Below are positions 1 through 13,516 of a DNA stretch of 64,000 bases, piece by piece. The DNA is from Struthidea cinerea (Eukaryota > Chordata > Aves > Passeriformes > Corcoracidae): positions 229,192-293,191 of the forward strand of contig VZTI01001176.1 in the NCBI GenBank assembly GCA_013397865.1. Direction: 5' to 3'. The notes below the pieces were generated by a model that saw only the letters and a list, made by a program, of their open reading frames with translations, searched no databases and was not told the origin of the DNA. Every line of letters begins with the position of its first letter. The first letter of the stretch is position 1. Made by a program: the position numbers and the translations under genes.

Positions 1-622
1 GCTTTCTGGGCTGTGAGTGCACATGGCTGGGTCATGTCCAGCCTCTCACCCACCAGCACCCCCAAGTCCTTCTCAGCAGGGCTGTTCTGGATGTGTTCAT
101 CCCCAGCCTGTGTTGATACTGGGGGTTGTCCTGACCCAGATGTAGCACCCTGTACTTGGTTTTGTTAAACCTTGTGAGATTTCCATGTGCCAACTTCTCG
201 AGCCTGGCCAGGTCCCTTTGGATGGCATCTCATCCTTCAGGAATGTCAACTGCACCACTCAACTTGGTGTCATCAGCAAATTTGTTGGTGGTGTATTTGA
301 TACCTCCATCTATGTCATAATGAAGACATTAAATAACACTGGTCCCAATACAGACCCCCTGAGGGCCACCACTTGTCACTGATGTCCCTTGGGACTCTGA
401 ACCATTGACCACTACCCTCTGGATGCAACTATCCAACCACTTCCATATCCACCTAACAGTCCATTCATCAAATCCATCTCTCTCCAATTTAGAAAGAAGA
501 ATGTAGTGGGGGACTGTGTCAAAGGCCTTTTAGAAGTCCAGATAAATGACATCTGTAACCCTTCCCTTGACCACTGATGTGGTTACTCCATCACAGCCAG
601 TATCAGTCAGGCAGGACTTACC
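1..622 (-). repeat. CR1 LINE fragment (5'-truncated, antisense to the + strand)
   Basis: The plus strand reads as the reverse complement of a CR1 LINE. It includes recognisable CR1 blocks: the stretch on commonly seen wording like tttgttaaaccttgtgag, ggtgtcatcagcaaatttg, acactggtcccaatacagac and caaaggccttttagaagtcc. The similarity fades near position 620. The copy enters from the left edge and is somewhat diverged. It sits in the APBB2 intron in the same orientation as the gene. Short open frames here are by-products of the decayed element. Confidence 0.85.
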
Positions 623-1518
623 TGACCATTATCAAACATGGACACAAAAAGAAGCAGCATGCTAGTGTTACTCAATCCTTATTATCCCTGTGTCAGGATG
701 GGTACTAAGATCCTGGACTTTCTCAACGTGAATGGCAATGTTTTTGCTACATCAAAATGCCCAATCAGACAGGGAGACAGCTCACTGTCCTGCTCCAAAT
801 AAGTCACTTTCACGACCCTGTTTCCACAGCAACATTACATGACAAGCAAGAATGCTACCAAAAGATCAGTCAGGAAGGAAACCTAAGGAAAGACTGCTTC
901 CAGGGCAGGAAGGCCTTTAGCACACACTCCTGGTTGCTCCCTACCACAAGGAAGAACTTCAGCTCCCAGGCAGGCACATTTCAGAGACAAACCTTAGTTT
1001 TCTGCAAAACCCTTGGGGATTTTCTTACATCAAGAACTAGAAGCAATAGTAATGGCTTAAACCCATTACTTTTCCCTCAAACCAACTTTTTTCTCCATCA
1101 TATCAAATATCTCAAGAAGGTAGAAACACATGCACACAGTCAGAGCATTGGCAGTACATTTAACTTGGACCAGCAGGAAGGCATGCTTTCACATAGCCAG
1201 GAGAAACATACTACGAGACATATTTGAAAACATGCTTTTATACCAAAAAGTACTACATATATCTGAAACAAATCAATGTTACACCTGCAGTTTTATGCAC
1301 CTGACTGAATTAACCTGAAAGGCTTGTTCAATGCAGGTTTAACAAAACAGCGTATAAGTGATACACTGTGAAAAGCAGAGAGCTTAAAAAGTAACACCAG
1401 CAAGAAAAAGAAGAATTTACCCACCTTCTCATAGCCCCTGGGACAGAATTATGTGTACTGTGTATGAGCAGACTGAAATAGCACCAAGCCAAGACAGACA
1501 AGCAGAGCGAACACTCAC

Positions 1519-1646
1519 CGACCATTGTCACGCCCCACGCCCCAGACTCTGATGCTCACGATGGGCTGCGAGTGCAGAACTGTGCGGTCCATGGGATCAA
1601 TCAGGTTCAGCATGTCATTTTCCAGTATAAGGTACATGTCTTTGCC
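1519..1646 (-). CDS. APBB2: APBB2 exon, middle of PTB1 (residues 462-504)
   Basis: This 128-bp exon encodes GKDMYLILENDMLNLIDPMD and RTVLHSQPIVSIRVWGVGRD, then NG and the first two bases (CG) of Arg 504. It forms the central beta strands of PTB1. It begins at a modest acceptor (TCTGGAATTGCAG) and ends at CG|GTGAGT. It joins in phase to the previous exon (WGE-GKDM). Compared with mammalian APBB2 as I remember it, Leu-Val is Asn/Leu-Ile-like at DMLNLIDP, a conservative change. This is the last exon in the window; the rest of PTB1, PTB2 and the stop codon lie to the left. Confidence 0.95.
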
Positions 1647-4600
1647 CTGCAATTCCAGACAAAGTACAGTTACACAGTACCTCACCCTCTCAAACTGGCT
1701 GGGCTGAAGGTGTTACGTCTGTGCTGTTCAGACTAGCTTCATCTTTACTCAGAGTTTTGGTTTGTTCCAAGAGCCAATGAAAAAAGTTCATATACTTCTG
1801 GTGTGAAAAAGATCTAAGGTGTTATCTTGCTACTATATTTTTAAACAATCCCAATCACAAAAATCTTTGATGTCTTTTAAATGCAACTCGTTCAGACCCA
1901 AACTACTGAATTACTCAACAAATTATGTGTTTATCTTTTTTTCAGTAAATTCTTCCAAATACATGAGAAGTCACTGTCTGTCTTACTACTAAAAGCTTAT
2001 ATCAAAACCTGTACTTTTGAGGCAGAGTTCTTTCCTTCAAGATGTTTTGTTTCCATAAAAGTTAACCAATGGATTATGGGAACAGACAGCAATTTGTACA
2101 TGTCAAAGGATTTATAGAATACTTGTTGAAGAAAGATTAAAGGGGAAAACCCAGCATTAAGACCTGAATGTGAATTCTGCTAATGACTGTAGAATCCTGG
2201 AGGCAGGACTTCTCCCCAGTTCTTTTTGCATGTAAGAACAAGGATAATGCTTTTTTCTCTTGCCGGAAACAAATTTAGAGAGTTTTCCTTTTGATGCTAA
2301 TTCACAAATGCTCATCTTCCTCCTCTTGATAGCATTTGTAATACGTCTGCTGCTTCTATCACATGTAATATCCCTCTTCTTGGAGGCTGTATACATACTC
2401 TGCAGACCACGAGATCCCACAGAAATGATCCTGGAACTATTGCTGAATGGTAAGACAAGCTTCTGCCAATCAGAAGGTGGAAGCTATCAGCTAAATATAG
2501 AGTAATGTGTTCCCTCTCTTGTGCCAGAATCTACACATGAACAGAAAGAATGGAAAGGGTCTGAATCCCTACTGACTAATGTTTCAAAACTGACCTTTTT
2601 CTTCACCTCGGTGACACAGAAACCCTCTTCCCGCTTGGTTACAGTGGCTCAAGTCTTAATGATGTCTAATTTTGTGTCTGTGTGAGAAATACATTCATGT
2701 CACTCTGTCACGGCTTTCTGCCACTGTTTGTAGGCAAGGCAGCAAGGGGCAGGCACTGCTCATCTCCTCTCCCAACCCCAGGTCTCCTAACGGATTCAAA
2801 GGGAAGCTGTGACACAGAGCTGGCATTGCAAGTACCAAGAGGGACGTGGGAGAGATAGGCGACACCTGGTACGTGCAAAGCCAACACAAGCATATTTTGC
2901 CTTATGGAAAAAGCGCATCTGTGGCCAAGATGCAAAGCTGGATATATAGGCTGCTCCTAGAGAAGCAGAAACAGATGTAGCTGTGATATTCATGTGAAAA
3001 AAATGGTGCAAACCAGCAGCACTGAGCTGTTAGTGGCAGAGAGAAAAAAAAATCACTAAGAAAAAGAGGGAGAAATTTGCTTGGAGGTCAGAAGCAGTAA
3101 ACAAATTGTGTGAAGAATGCCACCAAGTGTCACAAAAATTGCTTTCTGGGCCCATTTTCTACTTATATATTTGTTCCAGCAGGAAATTATTACAGGAAGG
3201 TAAAATCTGTTCATCATGCAAAATACACAGGGATTAGAGTAACGAAACTGAATCCAAATTAGCTGGAAAAAAATTGGAGAATGGGCAGATAAGCAACATA
3301 AGTCACAGGAAATTATCCTTGCAATGCTCAGGGGGATCACTTGTCCGCAGCCAGAAGCAATATATTTTGCTAAATTTTGTTGCCTTATTATACAAAAGCT
3401 ATTTTAGAGATGAAAACACTGCATAGGTCTAAAAAAAATTATTTAGACAGACTGGGAGCTTGAACATAGGTTTTAATGTCTCAGACTGCTGAAGAGCTGC
3501 AGAGATCTGATGGTTCGAGATGAGGAAGGGGAAGAGCCATGCAGGGAAAGGACATAAAGGAAAGAGAGGCTCAATCCCAGCAGTTTTTCTGGAAGTGTTA
3601 CAGGCTGCTGCATATAGGTCAATGGCAAGAACACATCTTTTTCATGTAAGTGGTATTGTAATGTACAGAAATGTAATTAATGGCAAAAGAACAACACAAA
3701 CAGATGAGCAGCATTTTTCTTTTTAGATTTTACAGAACAGTTCAAAATTTATCGGTAATTTCTTTTGAAGCAAAGGGCATGAAATCCCACATGAAATTCA
3801 CTAACAAAGCTTCTTCAGGGTCAAGATTTTACCCAGGGTGTGGGAGTTTTTTGTGGTTTGTTCTGCAGTTTTTTAAATCATGAAAACCTGGGGCTAGTCC
3901 TAAGCTCAATTTCACTTCTGTTGCATTCTAGCTAAAGTAAATCTTCAGGCAATCTTAAAACCCCTATGTGCAGTCATCTAGCTTCATAACAGATTCCTGC
4001 TATAATTGCTCCATCTGATATGTCAGTGATAGAGTACAATTTTTTCAGATTCCTCTCTAAAACATGCCTCTTCTAATCATTTTTGAAGCCTTACATTGCA
4101 GGCAGGAAAATGTGGTTGGATGTAATGAACTTTAAAATCAGGAAGACAATTTACTTCAGAAGCCACCTATTCAAGCACAGTGTCTCTATTATTCTGTCAG
4201 GCTGACTTTTTTTTTTTTTTTAAATGAATAGCACTCTTAATTTAAACATCCATTCAAGAGGACCAAAACTTTTCAACAGCTTGGCTTGAAAAACTGCAAG
4301 GGTTTCCAACAAAGAACAAGGGGATTGACAGAGAGCAATAGAAAAAAATGTGAACATTAACTCTTAAAACAAAACAAATAATTTGAGTTCAAAGTAAACA
4401 ATATATTTCAAGTTGATCAAAGTGCTGCCATCTGAAAAATGGACGAGATTACAAACATGTAAAGATACTGGGATTTTTCCTCTCCCTGGGTCAGCAGTAA
4501 GTCAGAAGCCCATGACTGACACATCTCTAATTGCTTGTCTAGCCATATTATCTAAATAAAACTGTTCACAGGTGTAAGAAAGAAAGGAAAACAATATTAT

Positions 4601-5942
4601 TCTGTTCATTTATATGTACAACATACATTTCTCAAGCACAATCCCTTCTGAAATTATTTTAAATAGATAGAACACTATAAATGTGTTCCTTTAAACATAA
4701 TTTTTAAGGGCACTTTCTCCCAGTTGCTCCCCCATAGCATCTTGGCATTGCTGTGGTCATAGCCAAGACAGTGAACTCGAGCCACAGACTGCAACAATAA
4801 CTTGGGAGACTGAATGTTATTTTTCCTGAAATTTATCCTGAAATGTAGACAAGTCTTTCTTTTGATTTCTTTTTTGTTTGGCAGCGCCATTTCTCTTAGA
4901 TCACACAAGGGAAAGTTACAACAATTCACTCTTTTGTCACTTTTGTGTGGCAAATCCACATTATTGTAACCCGTCTGAAAATACCTTGAGAGAGAGGTAG
5001 AAAATAAGATTTGGCAGAAGTTTAAGTTGTTCCATGAACAATCAAATAACAAAGATGTTTTACTGTGGTTTTGTCTCCTATGCCCTCTGTACATCCTACC
5101 TTTTCACTTCCTGACCCCTCAACATCTTCCACTTCTTCATCTGTCCCCAGAACACCTATTTTCCACACCACAAAACCTAAAGCTCCCTTCAGTTTTCCCC
5201 AAGTTCCCACAGCGTTATCCTCTCTTTGCTGCCAACTCAGAAAGCAGCACAGAGCAACTGTGGTTCAGTCGATGAAGGCACACTGACCCTTCAGCAAACC
5301 AAAAAGAGGAAAGCTGGGCTCTCTCTTTTTCCCTCTGTATGTGGGAATCTGGCATCCTTCAAAACTGCATGACACTGGTGCACAGATTCAAGAGTTATTG
5401 GAGAGGAGCCAACAGACAGACTGATGATATGTAATTAATTTCCTTCTGAAACACTGACAAAATAATCATTCTAAGATAAACCATCTGTCCATCAGTTCCA
5501 ATCTCCTCATATGTCCATCTCATCTCATTTCACAACCACAAGCCGTGCCAGTGTGGGTTTCCTTAAAGCCCTTTGTCATTGCAAAACCTTTCAAAATGCT
5601 GTTACAAAGCATCACTTTCAAACCTCTGGTCAGGAGGAAGACTTGTACTGAATTTCAACAGTTTGGTTTGTGTGCCCCCAACACTGCCATTGCACAGGTG
5701 TGTACTAGCACAGGTGTAACATGAAAGTGAGATCTTTGTGGCATCTGCTGTCTTGAGCAGTTTGGAACAAAAAAGTCAACATTTTCCCTGAACCCTTTTA
5801 TATATTGGGCAGTGCCAGGCTGAGGTAGTGAAATCCCAAACACTAGAACAGAGACGTGTTTGTCTACAGAATTGTTCCTTTGAGATGTTTTATGATGCAA
5901 GAGGGATGTTCCAAGAGGAGGAGAAGTTCACTCTGTTCTTAC
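1647..5942 (-). other. APBB2 intron, 4.3 kb
   Basis: This is the intron between the two PTB1 exons (GTAAGA donor at 5942, GCAG acceptor at 1647). It is AT-rich, with a 15-base T run at about 4207-4221. I see no further exon, RNA gene or clear interspersed repeat. Short open frames look random. Confidence 0.85.
4207..4221. repeat. Poly-T run (15 bases)
   Basis: This is an uninterrupted T homopolymer in the intron, on the plus strand. No LINE or processed-gene body is recognisable next to it. Confidence 0.85.
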
Positions 5943-6089
5943 CTCTCCCCAAATGCCAACAGTGTCTCTGATGTCATTTTTACAGTAAGAGAGTTGTCTG
6001 ATGCAATTGTTCACAGCAACACTGCTCTTTCCAGGAGCCAGATCTTCTTCTGCCATTTCTACCCAGCCCAGAGATCGCACAGCAAAGCA
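5943..6089 (-). CDS. APBB2: APBB2 exon, start of PTB1 (residues 413-461)
   Basis: This exon is exactly 49 codons, phase 0 at both ends. It encodes CFAVRSLGWVEMAEEDL, then APGKSSVAVNNCIRQLSY and CKNDIRDTVGIWGE. This is the first strand and helix of PTB/PID domain 1, with the typical FAVRSLGW start and the amphipathic helix around VAVNNCIRQLSY. In FE65 family proteins PTB1 contacts nuclear and endocytic partners (Tip60, CP2/LSF, LRP1). The acceptor reads TTTCTTTATAG and the donor GAGAG|GTAAGA, close to consensus. I see no substitution against mammalian APBB2 in this exon. The upstream intron is 13.9 kb. Confidence 0.96.
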
Positions 6090-6949
6090 CTATAAAGAAA
6101 CCAAAAGGTATCTGTCAGACAACAGCAACTGGGTAGTTAAGGTTAAAGGTCTCCATCTAGAACAGGAAAAAAAATAAGGCCTTGTAGATGAGTTTATGCT
6201 CAAAGATAAGTAAATGAAAATATAATTTGTGAATGGCAAGGTGAAAACATTCAAAGGAAGAAAGAAGAATGCATGACTTGCTATGAAAGGTATCTGTGGA
6301 GGTAACAGTAATGCCTTTCAATAAAATACTTCTGTTAACATAAAGGAGGAAAGAAGGGAGCAGTAAATATTAGGACACACACAAATACAAAAAAAAAAAA
6401 GGAAAAAGCATAACTATTGAGTAGAATTGAAATTTTAGCTAGAATCTAGAGCTCTAATTGAAAAGAAAGAAAACATTACTGGATTATGTCTCTTGTGAGA
6501 CACCCACTGTCTGGCTTTTAACCAGAAAATGACATTTTTTTGTGGATTATAGCAATCACTTCTATAGTAAGTTTACCAAAGGTAGCAAACAATAACAAAT
6601 TCAAAGCTAAGGAAAAGATAAGCTATCATAAGAGGAAAGCAGACTTTTTGTAGAAGAAATTAAAAATGACCTTTAAAATAAAACACTCTAATTATACATT
6701 TTTTAGCAGGAAGATGTTTAGCCAACCAGAGCGATCAGTTGGCAGAACAAACCAAGGCAACGTTATTTTACACATATGGTACTTTTTGCAAACAAAACGA
6801 AATGGAAGAAATCGAACGGCACCGTCTCTACCCTAAATCTACTAAGGCAGAGAATAAAAAGTGTGAATTCTGAAAAAACACCAAAACCTGCTCATTTGCT
6901 CTCAGGCTTTATGGTGGGAGAAATACAGACATCACACTAAGTCAAGAGG

Positions 6950-7330
6950 AGTTTGTCTGCGAGACCAAGACTTCTTCCAGAGCACGTTACAGGTGTCTCT
7001 CTCTCCCCTACGGGTGCACCACCAGCCACGGGCACAACAGGCTAACTGCTGTACCTCCTGACCAGACACACCCAATGCTTAAGACGGTCCCCAAAGGTTC
7101 AGCAGTAGCAGACCAACACTCGTGGCTCAGCGCTGCTGCCTTGTGCCACGCAGCTTTCTTTGCTGTCAGCAGCATCCTGCAGGTCCCCGGGAAAGCACAC
7201 AATGATCCTGGGAGCTGCAGGAAGGAAGGCAGAGCCGGGGACTGCTGGGAGCCCTGCTGCCTCTGGCAGCACACTGCCACACGGGCACACAGCCCAGGAG
7301 CTGCAACAGCAGGTCCATGCTGGAGTCACC
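6950..7330. other. GC/CpG-enriched intronic patch
   Basis: This segment has around ten CpGs and markedly higher GC than its neighbours, about 0.9 kb upstream of the first PTB1 exon. It has open frames on both strands, as GC-rich DNA tends to. I recognise no protein or repeat in it. Confidence 0.45.
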
Positions 7331-8415
7331 TATCCTTCTTCTCAAGATGCAGTAAATAAACCAGCTTCAGAGTTCAAAAGCTGAATATTCATTTGCCACC
7401 TTCTAAAACCTGCTGTGAAGTCAGTGAGTTGATCAAGCTCACACACCATCACTGGTGTACCACTTGGGAACAACAGTCCTCAAAAAAAACCTACCCCAAA
7501 ACACCAAGGTATATTAAATATGCACGATATGTCAACTTTGGCAAACTAAGGGATGAATAAAATTCACCAGTGGATAAAAAGATTAATGAGTTTCTCCCTC
7601 CCTTTAAAACTTCTCCTTCAGCCTTCTTTCGGTTTGCACAATGCAGTCATCCAGGCTCACTTTGCCAAGCAGGAAACCCAGCCTAAGAGCTTGCCTCCTA
7701 TACCTCTGGTACCCACTCCAACGAATCACTAACAATGCATCTCATCTCAGGTATCAGACAGCAAATACACGCTGCAATTGTGTAAAACCCTTTAGTTAGT
7801 GTACGCAAAAAAATTAAAGCCTTTCATGCCTCCATCTTTTTTGTGGATTTTTTTTTTTCTATTTTTTTGCTTTGCAAACAAGGGAATCAACATGCAAATT
7901 CTCCCACACTGCTGCTTCCTGACCCAGCTCTGCTGGAAACCCACAAAAGTGCTGACTTTCAATTCTAAAGGGCCATGAAGGAGAAGGTGAAAGAGGAGAC
8001 AAAGGAGGGGTCAATACTCAGAGGTGTTTTTCACTTCAGGGCTACACAAGATACTAAAAAACCCATTTTTTAGCAATTAGTAAGGTGGTCTAATCTTAAA
8101 TTGCAGAATTGTTTCAGGCACATCAGATGCTCATGAATCTTGCTAAAAGTGCTGCTATACCCACTGGGGTATTAAATATTTATCTTTGCAAGCTTGAAAA
8201 ATAGTAATTTTTTCTTTACCAGAAGAAAGGGGATTTTTTACAAGTATTTAAATATTAAATTGAATAGCAGAATACTAGCAGAGAGAAACATTTTCTAAAT
8301 CATAAGAGAGGTGAAGAAATAAATATATAGAATAAGCATACTGTTTCCTCGTTGCTCTTCACATCTCAACAACATCTGCAATTTGTTAGCTGCTCTCTGA
8401 ACACAAGGATAAATA

Positions 8416-8540
8416 TGGAATCACAGAATGCTTTGGGTTGGAACAGACCTTAAAGATTATCTAGTTCCAATCCCCACGCTGTGGGCAGGGACACCTTTCC
8501 CCAGACCAGATTGCTCAGAGGCCCATCCAGCCTATACAGC
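8416..8540 (-). repeat. CR1 LINE 3'-end fragment
   Basis: The plus strand begins gaatcacagaatgctttggg, followed by ttggaacagaccttaaagat and the block ctgtgggcagggacaccttt. This is the reverse complement of the CR1 3' end, the most common interspersed repeat in birds. Similarity ends soon after cagaggcccatccagcct. The element is short and 5'-truncated, as most CR1 copies are. It is one of the main reasons for assigning the window to a bird. Confidence 0.9.
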
Positions 8541-9048
8541 CCTTATGCTGAACAGAGTGTTATCTCAAGAAGGCCAAAAAATGATGAAAGACTATCAGTT
8601 CAACTTGACAGCAGGTAAATCTGTTATTAGTAAAGATGGTGAACTGTTTTGCTATTTCTTTCCTGGCCTTTTTTAATTCTGTGTTTCAAATTCTCCAGTG
8701 GCAGCATCCACTGTATTTATTTAGCCCGCTGCCATAACAATACAGAATGCAACACTCTTATCTACCCCACATATTGCCCTCCATGTGAAGGACCTGGCTT
8801 CCTTCCCTGCTTCTATTCCCTTTTGGTGCTTTCAAGTGAGGTAGATATGAGAAAGTCCTTGGCTTCTGGCACCTGACAAGCTTTTGTTTGTGTATTTCAC
8901 AAGCCCTTACCATAACCCAAACAAAATGCTTCAGAACAACTTCTTGAAAACAAACCGATTTCCCAAAGACTCACTGCAAACAAAAACCTCTCAACAAACC
9001 CTAAAAAGACTCAACACTCTACTCATCAGGGAATGCATGTACCTGAGT

Positions 9049-9065
9049 ATGTATATATATATATA
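9049..9065. repeat. Short (TA)n microsatellite
   Basis: About seven TA units precede an A run. Confidence 0.8.
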
Positions 9066-12000
9066 AAAAAGTAACTTTCTTTTGCTCAAAATACACCTAA
9101 AGCCCAAAACACTTCGTATTTTGTGGTTAACTGAATACATATGCTGATGTGACTCAGCAGTCACGGCTGACCTTCACGTAGATTTTTAGAACTAGAAAAC
9201 AGGAGGACGCAGCACCACGTGACACATACCAGGGTCCACTCAGCATCAGTATAACAGAACCATACAAACACACGCTGTGGAGTGGGAGAGAGGTGGAAGC
9301 CTGAGCATGCATGCCTGCACGTGTGCCTTCTCTGCATATTGCCAGCAGCTGGATTATAAGCGATCCACTTCATGTTTTATTGTTGGTTGCTTTTTTCCTC
9401 CTTCATTATTTGACTTAGAGGTCTCTTTAAAACAAACGAGCACAAAACCCAGCAGAAACCAACCACCTAGTGTCTCCAGTCAGATATGACCTAATTTATA
9501 GACCATGGCTGGCTGAGTTAGGTGTGACAGCAGAATTGCTTAGTACTCTAACACATTAACACAGCATCATGGTTCTCTGCCTCCCACCAGTGATACTGAC
9601 AAGCCAAGAGACAAAGTACTTCTTCCGACCTGAAAGAGCTTTGCTAATGCACTCTCTTTTCTTCTGGAACTAACACCTAGAGGCAAACCAAGCCAAGCTA
9701 AAAAACACAGTGTAGCTCTTCTTCATTAAGGGTCTATCAGCTCAGTAAAACAATCATTCCTAGTAATGCCAGTTTGTTAAGCACCTCTACTTGAGGCTCG
9801 CAGACAATTAGTGGCAATTAATAATTATTGGCCTGTCATAATTTCAAAGTAATCCCAATGCCAACTTTTGGCTTATGGTAGTCTGCCTAACTTCTTTTCT
9901 CTCTTAGAGAAGGTTTCTGTGCCTGGTCAGGCTGTCTGCTTGCCCCCAGACTCTTTTCAAGAGCTGGCAAAGAAAAAGAGAAAAACAAAAGAAGTTGGTA
10001 AGTACAGCAGGATGAAAGGTACTTAGGAATTGTATACTATGTTTGGAACGCTGCTGTTTGGGACTGGGAAGATCAATGATACTATCACAAACACTGCGTG
10101 GCTGAGAGAAGTGAATGAAAAAATGTCACATAAACCATGGTATGTCAATGATCTTGTAATTTTATCTTGACTAGAGACTTCACATTTCCTGCCTGGCTAC
10201 ACAGGACATTGTGCAAAGAAATTGCACAGAGGAAAAAAACCCACCTTATCACAAACTACTCCATGAAAAGACAGGTCAACAAAAATGAAAACACAAGTAT
10301 TGCTGCTTGGTTTTACAGTTCTGGGGAACCTATGTTCGCATAGTTGCAAATCCAATTAATGTTTCAGGGTTAATGACCTGTAACCTAAGAACCAAACTCA
10401 TAAATGCTGTCATCTGAACCCTGTATAGAGCTGTAAACCTCTCTTGCAGTGCAGTTCTGATCCAAAACATTGCCTAAAGCTGGGGAACTTTAGGACTGAA
10501 GAAATGAACAAACCATGGATCACACTTTTGCTCTTTGGCATTGCAAACAGTTCACCACAGGGCAGGGTTCTGCTCTGCAGCAGCTTTTCCAAGAGGAACC
10601 CTGGAAGGAGCTTTGGCAGGGACACAGAACTGTGACAAAGTTCAGCCCATAAGCAAATGCTGTTGTCTCATGCAGTGCTAAGCATGAAACATTAAATAAA
10701 ATAAAAATAAAATAATAGAGAAAAACAAAGCAAATGCAATCCCCTACTAAAAAGAGGACAAGAGATCAAGTGCACTTGACTGATGGCAGAGTAGTATTGG
10801 AAACTGGATGGATCATAAAGGCATGGGTAGAAAAGATTCCACTATAGGGTGAAAACTAACTAGAACATCAGTTTAAGAGTTTAAGAACAACAAACTAATG
10901 TACATTACAAGACCATGGACAGATTGCTTTTCATATTACACAGCTGTTGGCAGCCACTATGAACACATCTGCATTAAGAATATGTTTGCCTTGATGCTTT
11001 AAATCTGTGCTACTTATTTCTTCCCTACTTCCAAGCCCACAGGACTTGGGACTTAGTTTTGAGCAGTTTCCCTTTGTTTCCTTTTATATTTTTCCTTTTT
11101 AAAGGTTATATCTGCCTGCAGACATACGTAAATCACTACAATATTTAATAAGGCGTTTTATCACAGACCACTGAGCAGGTTTGTGTCTGAGACACAGCAT
11201 GTAGGTCACATAATTAACCATTTATTATGCAGCCAAATCCTTGAAATTTCACTTGCATTTTTTTTGACGGTTTGAAAATAAAAAAACCTATTGTATTATT
11301 TTATGCTTTGGAAGATTGAGTATCATAACATATTATCTTTCTATTCTGAGAAAGAAATGAGGAAGAAGTATGTTCCAGTATATTTGCCTGCTACATAGCA
11401 AGAAAGATTACATTGATTCCAGATGAAAATATTGGAGAAGATCAGAGATAGACTAACAGGAGAATAGAAAGAACTTATGCAATTAATAAACAAGCACTTT
11501 CATTTAATTGACACAAAGAGACTGCAGTGCATCTACTTTCTCAAAGAAATACTGACAGATGTCACATAAAAGTTCTTAGCTACAAAAAATTCAAAATGCA
11601 TAATCAAAAACATACTAATAAGACTTTACAACATTTCCAGCTTCCTGTTGCAGTTCATCTTGTATTACTTAAATTACTGAAAATACACCTGAAATAAAAA
11701 AATAAGCACAGAAATATTCAGGTCACAACAGAATTCAGAAATCACTGATCAGTGCTATTTCAGGCAGATTATTATAAACTAAACTTCCATAGAATTAAAT
11801 ATGGGGGCTTTACAAATACTGTAAAATAACATTTATAATAAATTACTTCTTTAGAGGAGGTCAATATTAAATTTTCTGCTCTCACAGTCCCTTACTCATT
11901 CTCCAAGCCACTACTGTCTCATTTTTTCCAGACTTGCAGACTTCAATGTGTAGGATGACACAAGTCCCTCTCTTGTTTTGAGCTTAATACTTCTGATCTC

Positions 12001-13469
12001 AGTGGTTCCCCCAGCTTACAGCCAGAGGTCAAGTCTGCTCTATCAAGGCAAGAAAATGTTGCAGTAACATCATGCTGGTTCAAGATTTTTTTAAAATCCC
12101 AGTTTCATTATTGTATTTCTGAATCAAGTGAAAATCTAGTCATTTGAGCAAAAAATAGAATGAACACTACTATTCTCTACTAACACCCTGTTCTGAAGAA
12201 GAAATTAAAATCACCTTATTCTTTTCTCCAGTCTTCTCAGCAAGAACAGGTTTTCACTTTAGATGCTTTACAGATACTTTGACTTCAGATCCTAACGGGA
12301 TGGGTTTATGGACTTTGCTTTGAGCTAAGGGTGGTTTGGGCTTCATTTCAATACAGTGAAATAAAACCCGTGCTTCCTCATTTAAGAACAGTCAGTCATA
12401 TTTTTCACTAGACACTAGTAAAGGATGTTCAGCTTCGGGTCTATCTTGCAGAGTAACTGAACTGTTAGGATAACTCAAGCAGATTTCACTGTTCTGCAAC
12501 ACACAAACAGGACCCCAACAGACACACACATATGCTTTGTCAGTAGAGAGAAGCCCTGCAGGAGTTTACAGAGCATAAAGAACGCGTGCATTCATTTCTT
12601 TAAAACTAATGCTCTGCACTTGTTAACTTTAACCTTAAATGCTGTATTTTCCTGCTGCAGGCTCTTCTTCAGGCTGACAGATATAAGTGGTTCTAATGCC
12701 ACCAGCAGTACTTTATTTAGTACTGTGGTGCATAATTTCAAAGGGAATATGCATGACATCCACATTTAAAAAAAAAAACATCAAAACCCACAAACAAAAC
12801 CCCTGAAGAGCTCCCAACCTTTAAGTGAACTCTTGACCTTACTGAATCAATGGAGAAAAACCTTCCAGCTTCACTAAAGTCAGAGTTTTATGTCTCTTTA
12901 GAAGCAACATTACTACAAGTAATTTGATTTCCGCAGAAGTTATGTTTACAATCGGACCCAAAGTCAATGAAGTTAAATCACTATTGATCGAGTCCCACTT
13001 TTCAAAAAAGATTCAAATAAACACAAATCCAGAGTCCAGAAATCTTAAGCCCAGGTGGACCTCCCACATTTGAGGACCCATTTACTGTCACACTGTCTCC
13101 TTGGAGGAGTTGGAAGCACCGTGGAGTCATCTTCAAGCACATGGAATAACACGTAACTGTGCAACATGGCACTATGACGTATGGCACATCTCACGCTTTT
13201 ACATCTTCTAAGAGGTAAATATTACCTCTTTTCTCTTGGATGAAAAGGAAAACTTGTAATTTGTTGAAGTGAAATTTAGAAGTAGAACTAAAAATAAATA
13301 TACATGCTGGCTAGAGCTATCTAAATATTGCTCTGTCATTCAACACAATGTTCCACTTTAATTGATTTTTAAAAGAACGTCCTCCATAAATGTACCTTTC
13401 AGCAAGTCCACAATGGACAAATAACTCACCAAGTTTGTATCACGCTGGTTTCAAAGTGTGCATGTGCAA

Positions 13470-13516
13470 TATATAACATAAATAAATATACATATTTATA
13501 TACACACATAAATACA
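13470..13516. repeat. AT-rich low-complexity stretch
   Basis: This is a run of ata/taaa/tata motifs without a clear unit. Confidence 0.7.

Noticed and set aside
757..1227. 156-codon plus-strand open frame next to the CR1 fragment
   Set aside because: The translation has no protein-like pattern and lies in intron; likely chance.
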